From Candidatus Omnitrophota bacterium (GTDB lineage Bacteria; Omnitrophota; Gorgyraeia; B26-G9): a stretch of 12,697 nucleotides of DNA. Below the pieces are notes generated by a model that was not told the origin of the DNA, made no database searches, and saw only the letters and a program-made list of their open reading frames with translations. This document shows positions 6,776 to 12,697 of the stretch, piece by piece (the stretch's first letter is position 1; every line of letters begins with the position of its first letter). The DNA lies in assembly GCA_030630245.1 (NCBI GenBank), contig DAOVNL010000007.1, forward strand, positions 1 to 12,697, read 5' to 3'. The position numbers were made by a program, and so were the translations under genes.

Positions 6776-8134
6776 TTAATTTGTCTTTTTCAGTGCTCTA
6801 TATATCTTTATTCCGTTCATGAGATTGATAGCTGCCCGGAGCTGATTATCATCTCTAATGAATTCTTCTTCCTCGTTATTTTCTTCTTCGATATTTTTTT
6901 CAGGCGTGAGATCATCTTTAGTTTCCATGCCATCGGGAATTTTGTCGCCTTCGTTGTCTTTATTTTTCTTGTTGCTCTCTTCTCCCATTTTATCGAAGAC
7001 ATCCTTTTCTTTCTTGGCCAGTTTTTTTTCGCGGGGAAGTTCTTCCTTGACGCTTACATCAGGGATAATTCCTTTTTCGTTGATCGTACGGCCCAACGGA
7101 GTATAATATTTTGCTGTGGTTAATCTTAATGCCGATCCGTCGCGCATGGGGATAACGGTTTGCACGGACCCTTTGCCGAAAGATTTTGTCCCGAGGATAA
7201 TTCCTCTTTTATGATCCTGTATGGCGCCGGCTACAATCTCCGATGCCGAGGCAGACCCGCCGTTGATCATGACTATAAGAGGGATATCTTTGAACTTGGT
7301 TTTCCCGGTGGCTCTATATTCAATATTCTGGTTTTTCTCCCTGCCTTTTGTATAAACTATAAGTTTGCCGGTTGGTAAAAATTCACTTACGGTTTCAACA
7401 GAAGAGATCAGCAGTCCCCCCGGGTTGTTTCTTAAATCGAAAATAAGACTGTCCATGCCGTCTTTGGCAAGTTTTTCTAAGGCAAGATCAAGGTCGCTTT
7501 TTGTTTTTTCCGAGAAATCAGTAAGTTTTATATATCCGATGTTGTCTTTTAAAAGCTCGGCTTTTCTTACCGCTTTAATTTTAATAATATCGCGTGTAAC
7601 AGTGATTTTTTTGAAGTTTTCCGCTGACTCGCGCATTATAGTCAGAGTTACGTCAGTGCCGGGTTTTCCGCGCAGAAGTTTAACTGCTTCAGTCAGGGTC
7701 ATGTCTTTGGTGATCTTATCTTCGATTTTAACAATGCGGTCCTGAGCTTTAAGCCCTGCCTTATCAGCAGGGGTCCCGTCAAGCGGGGTGATTATCGTGA
7801 GCAGATTATCCCGGATGGTGATCTCAATGCCCAAGCCTCCGAATTCACCTTCGGTTTCTACCTGTAATTCCTTAAATGTGTCCGGGTCCATAAACTGGCT
7901 GTAAGGGTCCAGGGACGAAAGCATGCCCTTTAACGCTCCGTAAATTATATCCTTTGAAGGAACTTTTTCAACATAGTCATGCTGTATAGCAGTTATGGCA
8001 TCAGAGAAAATCTCGATTTGGCGGTAGAGATCATCTTCAATGTTCTTCGGCTTTGCAGACGCAGAGCCGCTTATAAGAAACATCCCGATACAGATAGAGA
8101 GGATGAGCGGCACAAAGAATTTTTTTCGTAACAT
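6776..8134 (-). CDS. ctpA: Carboxyl-terminal processing protease, S41 family
   Basis: This is a periplasmic serine protease that trims or degrades envelope proteins, in several bacteria those controlling murein hydrolases. Residues 1-27 are a signal peptide ending in ASA. An N-terminal helical region leads to a PDZ domain (about 95-180, with FGGLGIEITIRDNLLTI and GTPADKAGLKAQDRIV). The catalytic core follows: FDLRNNPGG, then GGSASASEI with nucleophile Ser296, and GTKSFGKGSVQ with general base Lys321 and Gln325. The 25-residue Ser-Lys spacing fits the family. After the core, residues about 365-430 are an unusually long, highly charged low-complexity stretch rich in Glu, Lys and Asn, before a final conserved helix. 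GGAGG lies within the end of gatB, and only 1 bp separates the two genes, so they are tightly coupled. Confidence 0.95.
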   Translation of the reverse strand: MLRKKFFVPLILSICIGMFLISGSASAKPKNIEDDLYRQIEIFSDAITAIQHDYVEKVPSKDIIYGALKGMLSSLDPYSQFMDPDTFKELQVETEGEFGGLGIEITIRDNLLTIITPLDGTPADKAGLKAQDRIVKIEDKITKDMTLTEAVKLLRGKPGTDVTLTIMRESAENFKKITVTRDIIKIKAVRKAELLKDNIGYIKLTDFSEKTKSDLDLALEKLAKDGMDSLIFDLRNNPGGLLISSVETVSEFLPTGKLIVYTKGREKNQNIEYRATGKTKFKDIPLIVMINGGSASASEIVAGAIQDHKRGIILGTKSFGKGSVQTVIPMRDGSALRLTTAKYYTPLGRTINEKGIIPDVSVKEELPREKKLAKKEKDVFDKMGEESNKKNKDNEGDKIPDGMETKDDLTPEKNIEEENNEEEEFIRDDNQLRAAINLMNGIKIYRALKKTN

Positions 8135-8135
8135 T

Positions 8136-9566
8136 TTAAACCTCCAGCTTTTTTTTGATTAATGAGTTGACCATCCGCGGATTTGCTTTTCCGCGGGTTT
8201 TTTTCATCACCTGGCCGACAAGAAACATCAATGCTTTATCCTTGCCGCTTTTGACTTCTTCAACTACCTTTTCGTTTTCATTGATAACTTCATTGATTAC
8301 CGATTCGATTACTCCGGCATCGGTGATCTGGCTTAGATTTTTTTCTTTAATTATTACCGATGTGTCTTTGCCGGTTTTTAGCATTTCCGGCAGCACCTGC
8401 TTGGCTATTTTGCCGCTGATTGTATTATTATCAATCAATTTTAGCATAGCAACTAATTTATCTATAGGCAATACTTCTTTTAATTTCTTTATTGGGATGT
8501 TATTTGTGTTCAGATAGCTCATTATATCACTCATAAGCCAATTGCATATAATTTTCGGCTGCTTGTAGTTTTGGGCGGCATCTTCAAAATAAATTGCCAG
8601 CTGCTTGTCGGCGCTCAAGATTCCGGCATCATAATCGCTTAGCGAATAATCTTTTATCAAACGCTCTTTTTTTGCCTGAGGAAGTTCCGGTAATTCCCGA
8701 CGGGCCTTTTCAATTGCCTCCTTTTCAATGACAAAAGGCACAAGGTCCGGGTCGGGTATGTATCTATAATCGTGGGCTTCCTCTTTGCTGCGCATGGAGA
8801 ATGTTTTTTGCTTTTCTTCGTTCCAGAGCCGGGTTTCCTGTATGATTGTGCCGCCTTCCCGCAGAGTTTTTTCCTGGCGGATGATCTCGTAATTCAGGGC
8901 ATCACGTACACCTTTGAACGAGTTCATGTTTTTTACTTCTGCCTTTGTGCCCAGAGTTGTGTGCCCCTGAGGCCTTAAGGATATATTCGCGTCGCAGCGA
9001 AGAGAACCTTTTTCCATGTCGCAGTCAGAAATTTCCAGGTATTCAAGAATGCTTTTAAGCCGGGTAAGATAAGTATAAGCTTCAGCTGCTGAGCTGATGT
9101 CAGGTTGAGAGACGATTTCAATCAGAGGCGTGCCTGTGCGGTTTAAGTCCACAAGGCTTGCGTCTTTTGTGTGTATCAGCTTGCCGGCATCTTCTTCCAT
9201 GTGCACGCGCAGGATGCGGATTTTCTTTTGCCCTGTTTCTATTTTTATTTGCAGGTGTCCGTTGGCCGCGAGAGGCTTATCATATTGAGATATTTGATAG
9301 TTTTTTGGAAGATCAGGGTAGTAGTAATGCTTTCTGTCGAATTTCAAAAAATTTGCCACAGTGCAGTTCAATGCCAAAGCGGCTCGCATTGCGTATTGCA
9401 GAAATTTTTCATTAAGCACGGGCAATACCCCCGGCAGTCCGAGGCATATAGGACATACCTGTGTATTTGCGGGCTTCCCGAATTCTATACTGCAGCCGCA
9501 GAAAGCTTTTGTGTTAATATCTAATTGTACGTGGACTTCAAGCCCGATCACTGTTTCATATTGCAT
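8136..9566 (-). CDS. gatB: Asp-tRNA(Asn)/Glu-tRNA(Gln) amidotransferase subunit B
   Basis: GatB binds the misacylated tRNA and, with GatA and GatC, activates and amidates the aminoacyl group to give Gln-tRNA(Gln) and/or Asn-tRNA(Asn). The N-terminus MQYETVIGLEVHVQL is typical. It is followed by a cysteine set of zinc-site type (FCGCSIEFG, then CPICLGLPG), KHYYYPDLPKNYQISQYD, and the signature DLNRTGTPLIEIVSQPDIS. The C-terminal YqeY-like tRNA-binding domain runs to the end, with GKANPRMVNSLIKKKL. Length is 476 residues, normal. The start has only a weak AGGA 13 nt upstream. A 232-bp gap separates it from gatA, which is wide for this operon type. Downstream it runs into ctpA after 1 bp. Confidence 0.97.
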   Translation of the reverse strand: MQYETVIGLEVHVQLDINTKAFCGCSIEFGKPANTQVCPICLGLPGVLPVLNEKFLQYAMRAALALNCTVANFLKFDRKHYYYPDLPKNYQISQYDKPLAANGHLQIKIETGQKKIRILRVHMEEDAGKLIHTKDASLVDLNRTGTPLIEIVSQPDISSAAEAYTYLTRLKSILEYLEISDCDMEKGSLRCDANISLRPQGHTTLGTKAEVKNMNSFKGVRDALNYEIIRQEKTLREGGTIIQETRLWNEEKQKTFSMRSKEEAHDYRYIPDPDLVPFVIEKEAIEKARRELPELPQAKKERLIKDYSLSDYDAGILSADKQLAIYFEDAAQNYKQPKIICNWLMSDIMSYLNTNNIPIKKLKEVLPIDKLVAMLKLIDNNTISGKIAKQVLPEMLKTGKDTSVIIKEKNLSQITDAGVIESVINEVINENEKVVEEVKSGKDKALMFLVGQVMKKTRGKANPRMVNSLIKKKLEV

Positions 9567-9589
9567 AGCTTATTTAATATCCTGTTTTA

Positions 9590-9603
9590 GCAAGCAGCAA
9601 GTA
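9590..9603. repeat. Heptamer direct repeat in the gatA-gatB gap
   Basis: GCAAGCA (9590-9596) is followed directly by GCAAGTA (9597-9603), giving two 7-bp units with six of seven positions identical. It is short and could be chance, but it shares the period of the larger mosaics near gatC. Confidence 0.4.
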
Positions 9604-9664
9604 AAGAGAAGAAATAAATCAAAAAATCAATATTAACATTTTCTCAGTTTTTCTTTTCGCTAAC

Positions 9665-9727
9665 CGTATTGCCATACGCTGTTTTTTAACGATTGCATAT
9701 TATCTCGGGCGCACGCAAGGCACGCCC
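9665..9727. repeat. Two small inverted repeats in the gatA-gatB gap
   Basis: The gap 9567-9798 has no gene that I can support. It holds CGTAT and ATACG (9665-9669 and 9674-9678) as a 5-bp hairpin with a 4-nt loop. It also holds a GC-rich element in which GGGCG (9707-9711) pairs with CGCCC (9723-9727), followed by CTACA. The GC-rich element stands out against its AT-rich surroundings and looks like a piece of a dispersed hairpin repeat. I see no second copy in the window. Confidence 0.4.
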
Positions 9728-9798
9728 CTACAGGATTGATATATGTTTATCGCTAATCACTGCTTTTTACTCATCTATTGTTCTTCTTATTTATCTTG

Positions 9799-11256
9799 TT
9801 ACTTACATCCCGCAGGGACGCGTGTGTGCCAATCAGTTATTTGCTGATAAGCATGCGTTACCTTAAAAAGCATTTCTTCATCAAAAGGCTTGCCCAGAAT
9901 CTGCAGCCCCACAGGAAGATTACCGCTGGTAAACCCGCAGGGAACAGACATCGCCGGGATCCCGGCCAGGTTTGCGGAAATTGTAAAAATATCCGACAGG
10001 TACATGGACAGGGGATCACTTGTTTTTTCTCCGATCTTAAAAGCTCCGGTCGGAGAAGTTGGGGTGACAATACAGTCAAAATTTTTAAATGCTTTTGAGA
10101 AATCTTCAGCGATCTTTGTTCTTACTTTTAATGCCTTCAAATAATAAGCATCATAATAGCCGCTGGAGAGCACGTAGGTGCCCAGCAGGATGCGTCTTTT
10201 TGCCTCATCTCCAAATCCTTCACCGCGGGTTTTTGAATACATGTCTATGAGCGCGTTATCTGTTCCTTTTTTTAAATTATTTGTTCTGTGGCCGTAATGC
10301 ATGCCGTCAAATCTTGCCAGGTTTGAGCTGGCTTCGCCCGGAGCGACGATATAATAAGTCGCGACAGCATATTCTGTATGCGGCAGGCTGATTTCATCAA
10401 CGCTTGCGCCGAGCTTTTTCAATATATCTATCGCCTTGGTCACTGTATCTTTGACGTCAGGGTCAATGCCTGAAATAAAATACTCTTTTGGTATGCCGAT
10501 CTTTATCCCTTTAATATCCCCTGTGAAGCTTTTTAAATAATCCGGCACAGCTGTATTTACGCTGGTTGAGTCTTTTTTGTCATAACCGCTGATAATATTC
10601 ATAAGCAGGGCAGCGTCTTCAACATTTTGAGTTAAAGGGCCGATCTGGTCAAGGCTTGAAGCAAAGGCGATCAGTCCATAACGTGAAACCCGGCCATAAG
10701 TAGGTTTTAGCCCGACTACTCCGCATAAAGAAGCCGGCTGTCTTATGGAACCGCCTGTATCTGAGCCTAATGACCAGGGAGTAAGCCTGGCGGCAACAGA
10801 AGCAGCTGAACCGCCGCTTGAGCCGCCGGGAGCGTAATCTATGTTCCAGGGGTTGCGGGTTGGCCCGTAACAGGATGTTTCGCAGGATGAGCCGAAGGCA
10901 AACTCATCCATATTCAAATTGCCGAGAATAAGCGCGCCTTCCTGTTCTAATTTATCAATTACAGTCGCGTTATAGGGAGGCCTGAAACCTTTGAGTATTT
11001 TGGAAGAGCATGTGGTTAGCTGTCCTTTTACGCAAAAATTATCCTTAACCGCAATAGGCAATCCCTTTAATTTGCCGCCTTTTATTTTTTTTGCTTTTTT
11101 GAGAACCTCATCCGGATCAATGTGGGCAAAGGAGTTCAGCTTTTTATCTACTGCTTCGATGCGCTTTAAATAGGCAGAGGCAACTTCTTCGGGGCTGACT
11201 TCATTCTCAGATAATAGTTTTAAAAGTTTATGTGCAGTGAGGGCAGTTAATTCCAT
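9799..11256 (-). CDS. gatA: Asp-tRNA(Asn)/Glu-tRNA(Gln) amidotransferase subunit A
   Basis: GatA is the glutaminase subunit, which releases ammonia and passes it to GatB. It belongs to the amidase signature family, and the Ser-cisSer-Lys triad is visible. Lys71 is in LPIAVKDNF, Ser146 in the glycine- and serine-rich loop APGGSSGGSAAS, and Ser170 in GSDTGGSIRQPA. The Lys-to-Ser spacings fit the family. The N-terminus MELTALTAHKLLKLL is typical and fixes the ATG at 11256 even though no Shine-Dalgarno sequence precedes it. Length is 485 residues, normal. It follows gatC after 96 bp, and the gap contains a heptamer repeat run. The order gatC-gatA-gatB is the common operon order. Confidence 0.97.
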   Translation of the reverse strand: MELTALTAHKLLKLLSENEVSPEEVASAYLKRIEAVDKKLNSFAHIDPDEVLKKAKKIKGGKLKGLPIAVKDNFCVKGQLTTCSSKILKGFRPPYNATVIDKLEQEGALILGNLNMDEFAFGSSCETSCYGPTRNPWNIDYAPGGSSGGSAASVAARLTPWSLGSDTGGSIRQPASLCGVVGLKPTYGRVSRYGLIAFASSLDQIGPLTQNVEDAALLMNIISGYDKKDSTSVNTAVPDYLKSFTGDIKGIKIGIPKEYFISGIDPDVKDTVTKAIDILKKLGASVDEISLPHTEYAVATYYIVAPGEASSNLARFDGMHYGHRTNNLKKGTDNALIDMYSKTRGEGFGDEAKRRILLGTYVLSSGYYDAYYLKALKVRTKIAEDFSKAFKNFDCIVTPTSPTGAFKIGEKTSDPLSMYLSDIFTISANLAGIPAMSVPCGFTSGNLPVGLQILGKPFDEEMLFKVTHAYQQITDWHTRVPAGCK

Positions 11257-11319
11257 AATCGTTGTTTTCGGTTTTTTAGCAAATTTTTGTTTTTATTCCG
11301 GGCTTTTATACTCAACGCA

Positions 11320-11340
11320 TGATACGCGATACCCAATACT
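11320..11340. repeat. Heptamer run between gatC and gatA
   Basis: Three consecutive 7-bp units, TGATACG (11320), CGATACC (11327) and CAATACT (11334), share the core ATAC at the same offset. The run lies inside the untranslated gap of the gatCAB operon on the minus strand. It has the same period as the larger mosaic upstream of gatC but a different unit sequence. Confidence 0.6.
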
Positions 11341-11352
11341 TTTTTGAAAAAT

Positions 11353-11637
11353 TTAAATTATTTTAGGCACCTTAAAGTGGCCGTTTTCCTGTTCGGGCGC
11401 ATTGCTTAAAGCCGCCTGGTTTTCAAGAGACGGAGTGTTTTCGTCTTTTCTGAATACATTTTTCAATTCAACCGCGTGGCTGGTAGGAACGGTATTTTCT
11501 GTGTCAAGTTGGTTGAGTTTTTCAATATAGGTTAAAATCCGGCCTATCTGTGAAGTAAAATCTTCAAGAGTTGACTCTTCCAGCTCTATGCGGGATAGTT
11601 TTGCGACGTATTTTATAGTATCTTTGTTAATAGCCAT
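11353..11637 (-). CDS. gatC: Asp-tRNA(Asn)/Glu-tRNA(Gln) amidotransferase subunit C
   Basis: GatC is the small subunit that wraps around and stabilises the GatA-GatB complex. The 94-residue product has the family pattern: an N-terminal helix with INKDTIKYVAKLSRIELEE, a second helix with FTSQIGRILTYIEKLNQLDT, then ENTVPTSHAVELKNVFRKD, and a C-terminal tail ending near NGHFKVPKII, which contacts GatA. Length is normal. Only a weak purine stretch precedes the ATG at 11637. It is the first gene of a long minus-strand series and has a good promoter about 30 bp upstream. That promoter may drive gatCAB, ctpA and the genes beyond. Confidence 0.95.
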   Translation of the reverse strand: MAINKDTIKYVAKLSRIELEESTLEDFTSQIGRILTYIEKLNQLDTENTVPTSHAVELKNVFRKDENTPSLENQAALSNAPEQENGHFKVPKII

Positions 11638-11669
11638 ATTGCTTTCTTTTAAAGTTGTTTTGAATAGCT

Positions 11670-11699
11670 AGTATAGCATGAAAGAAAGAATTTTGTCAA
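11670..11699 (-). promoter_or_regulatory. Sigma70-type promoter of the gatCAB operon
   Basis: On the minus strand TTGACA (11699-11694) is followed by an 18-nt spacer and TATACT (11675-11670). TG one base before the -10 hexamer gives an extended -10. Transcription would start near 11663, leaving a leader of about 25 nt before gatC. Confidence 0.75.
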
Positions 11700-11710
11700 A
11701 GCAAGAGTCG

Positions 11711-11734
11711 CCTGACGATTTTCCTGACAATTTT
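11711..11734. repeat. 12-bp direct repeat upstream of the gatC promoter
   Basis: CCTGACGATTTT (11711-11722) is followed at once by CCTGACAATTTT (11723-11734), with eleven of twelve bases identical. It lies about 50-70 bp upstream of the predicted gatC transcription start. It could be an activator site or part of the repeat-rich filler. Confidence 0.55.
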
Positions 11735-11753
11735 TCGCTGTAAGCAATTTCAT

Positions 11754-11939
11754 CAGTCCAGAGTCGACAGTCCGTAGTCTACAAATAGCTTATAGCTCAT
11801 AAGAGCCGAAGGACGAAAGACGATTGTTCACGTTGTTCACTAGGACGAAGGATGGAAAAAAGCAAAAGCTGAGGGACACGATTTTAAGTAAAAAGTAAAA
11901 AGTGAAAAGGTAAAAGTAGAAAAACAGCGATAAGCGATC
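11754..11939. repeat. Mosaic of 7-bp-period tandem repeats
   Basis: Successive blocks have different unit sequences but nearly all share a 7-bp period. Four units sharing AGTC run 11754-11781, starting CAGTCCA. Three run 11785-11805 (ATAGCTT, ATAGCTC, then a diverged unit), three at 11807-11827 (CGAAGGA, CGAAAGA, then CGATTGT), two at 11842-11855 (AGGACGA, AGGATGG), five at 11886-11920 (AAGTAAA and variants), and two at 11926-11939 (AGCGATA, AGCGATC). One block, 11824-11841, instead has a 9-bp unit (TTGTTCACG, TTGTTCACT). Units within a block are diverged, so these are old or imprecisely made duplications. There is no repeat-spacer structure, so this is not CRISPR. Heptamer tandem repeats are known as STRR sequences in cyanobacteria, but those keep one unit sequence. 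Confidence 0.7.
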
Positions 11940-11950
11940 CCCTGCGGGGA
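11938..11950. repeat. Small GC-rich hairpin
   Basis: TCCCC (11938-11942) and GGGGA (11946-11950) pair perfectly around the triloop TGC, directly at the end of the heptamer mosaic. No T-tract follows on either strand, so it is probably not an intrinsic terminator. Confidence 0.45.
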
Positions 11951-12019
11951 CTCCAGCTTGGATATTTACATTGGGGTAAAATACTTTTTATTACTTACTT
12001 TTTTCGTCGACAAATTTAC

Positions 12020-12034
12020 AGGGGAAATGCCCCT
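12020..12034. repeat. Small GC-rich hairpin
   Basis: AGGGG (12020-12024) pairs with CCCCT (12030-12034) around the loop AAATG. It stands in otherwise AT-rich intergenic DNA. Its function is unknown and no run of T follows it. Confidence 0.4.
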
Positions 12035-12140
12035 TATAGAAGAAGGCTTTATACCGAAGCAAAAGGCAAAATAACCGTAATGCCGGAAAATCTCATAAAA
12101 TCTGTCAATATAACGTTTTTATTTGCAATCAGTTAATATG

Positions 12141-12176
12141 AATAGCCCCTTTTACTTGATTGAAAAAAGGGCTATT
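12141..12176. promoter_or_regulatory. Dyad overlapping a promoter: operator or terminator-like hairpin
   Basis: AATAGCCC (12141-12148) and GGGCTATT (12169-12176) are perfect 8-bp inverted arms with a 20-nt centre. A run of T just inside the left arm can also pair with the A run inside the right arm. The element spans the -35 hexamer of the promoter at 12160-12188. As RNA on the plus strand it would resemble a terminator with a weak tail (TTTTAT), but no plus-strand gene lies upstream. A repressor-binding dyad is therefore a fair alternative. Confidence 0.5.
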
Positions 12177-12188
12177 TTATGGTATACT
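12160..12188 (+). promoter_or_regulatory. Sigma70-type promoter of the 12249 gene
   Basis: TTGAAA (12160-12165), a 17-nt spacer and TATACT (12183-12188) form a near-consensus promoter. Transcription would start near 12195, about 54 nt before the ATG. The ribosome binding site GGGAG (12236-12240) lies 8 nt before the start. Confidence 0.75.
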
Positions 12189-12248
12189 TATTTAATATAT
12201 TATAAAACTCTTAAATTGAACGTATTTGCTGTTTTGGGAGTATAGATA

Positions 12249-12680
12249 ATGGGTATGTGCAGGCAGAAAAGAGATAAGGTATTTTCAAAGATAATCGCTC
12301 TTGTGATTATGCAGACAGTGGTTTTGTTTGGATTGCAGAGTGCTTATTGCGGAGAATCCTTGCGCCAAAAAACCGGCAATTTATCACCGCAAATTAATGT
12401 TGGTACTGTTGAACTTCAACAGGCATTCAATATTACAGCGACTGTATTCAGCGATTCTGTTAAGGTGGATAAGCGCATCAGCAGAAGGAAATTTATCAAG
12501 TTTTTTGCGATTGTGATTACAGCATTAGTTGTTTTACCTCCACTTGCGACAAAATCTTTGGCAGATAATCTAACCAAAGGAGAAAGAAAAAGATTTGAGG
12601 AGATAAGAAACAGGTTGCGTGCAAGTGAAGCTGCAAAAGAAGTGCAGGCCTCGTATAAGTTAAGTAAGGTAGATGAGTAA
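12249..12680 (+). CDS. Small exported or membrane protein with internal Tat-like motif, function unknown
   Basis: I recognise no family. The 143-residue product begins with a basic N-terminus and a hydrophobic segment (about residues 11-34, ending LQSAYCGESLR) that looks like a Sec signal or anchor. A polar region follows (35-75). Residues 76-105 then form a textbook twin-arginine element: SRRKFIK (78-84), a hydrophobic run (85-96), and a plausible cleavage site after SLA (103-105). The last 38 residues are charged and probably helical. A good promoter and GGGAG support the ATG at 12249. A GTG at 12465 would start translation at residue 73, making the Tat element N-terminal, but it has no ribosome binding site. 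The possibilities are a bitopic or hairpin membrane protein, a fusion of two signal-bearing pieces, or a Tat substrate with a long leader. The next frame may start at 12673, overlapping this stop. Confidence 0.72.
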   Translation: MGMCRQKRDKVFSKIIALVIMQTVVLFGLQSAYCGESLRQKTGNLSPQINVGTVELQQAFNITATVFSDSVKVDKRISRRKFIKFFAIVITALVVLPPLATKSLADNLTKGERKRFEEIRNRLRASEAAKEVQASYKLSKVDE

Positions 12681-12697
12681 AAAGATGCGATGTGGAA

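Larger units (their letters stand above)
11638..12248. other. 611-bp intergenic region between divergent genes
   Basis: No coding region of convincing composition or ribosome binding site is seen here on either strand. The stretch holds, from left to right, the gatC promoter, a 12-bp direct repeat, the heptamer mosaic, two GC-rich hairpins, a dyad, and the promoter of the 12249 gene. I recognise no tRNA, riboswitch or known small RNA, though an unannotated RNA cannot be excluded. Confidence 0.7.

Noticed and set aside
11754..11939. Possible CRISPR array
   Set aside because: Units are 7-9 bp, contiguous and change sequence from block to block. There are no spacers and no cas genes in the window.
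12034..12110. Possible riboswitch or structured RNA downstream of the repeats
   Set aside because: Short complementary pieces such as GCTT/AAGC are present, but I could match no known riboswitch core and no long stem.
12673..12697. Start of a further gene at the right edge (ATG overlapping the previous stop)
   Set aside because: Only eight codons are visible, with a weak AAGG upstream, which is too little to support a call.

Overview
The window looks like chromosomal DNA of an uncultivated diderm (Gram-negative-type) bacterium. The evidence is an OmpA-type lipoprotein with a lipobox, peptidoglycan-binding envelope proteins, a Tat system, and a GatCAB amidotransferase, which implies indirect synthesis of Asn- and/or Gln-tRNA. 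Gene density is high and base composition is moderate. No marker fixes the phylum. Omnitrophota or another PVC-type lineage is my guess from overall style and is inference only. I see no integrase, transposase, phage gene, CRISPR array, tRNA or rRNA.

Layout. A plus-strand block (about 40-2564) holds a 10-bp-period repeat, hemL (5-aminolevulinate synthesis) and a compact tatA/B-tatC-tatA operon. It converges on a long minus-strand block (11637 down to 2591). In transcription order this reads gatC, gatA, gatB, ctpA, a divergent polysaccharide deacetylase, tsaD, a 27-codon basic protein resembling ribosomal protein bL37, then a three-gene envelope cluster (peptidoglycan-binding protein, OmpA-like lipoprotein, membrane-anchored coiled coil). 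The right end holds a 611-bp intergenic region rich in short repeats, then a plus-strand gene (12249-12680) for a small protein of unknown function.

How the genes fit together. One theme is accurate translation: GatCAB corrects misacylated tRNAs, TsaD makes the t6A37 modification, and the small basic protein is probably ribosomal. The other is the cell envelope: the CtpA protease, the deacetylase, and the OmpA and peptidoglycan-binding proteins. The Tat operon exports folded proteins, and the unknown protein at 12249-12680 carries an internal twin-arginine motif.

The least ordinary features are (1) an intergenic mosaic (11754-11939) of short tandem repeats that nearly all have a 7-bp period while the unit sequence changes from block to block, with a further heptamer run between gatC and gatA; (2) a 10-bp-phased TAAC array directly upstream of hemL; (3) the tiny bL37-like gene at 4447-4530; and (4) the protein with both a Sec-like and a Tat-like segment.
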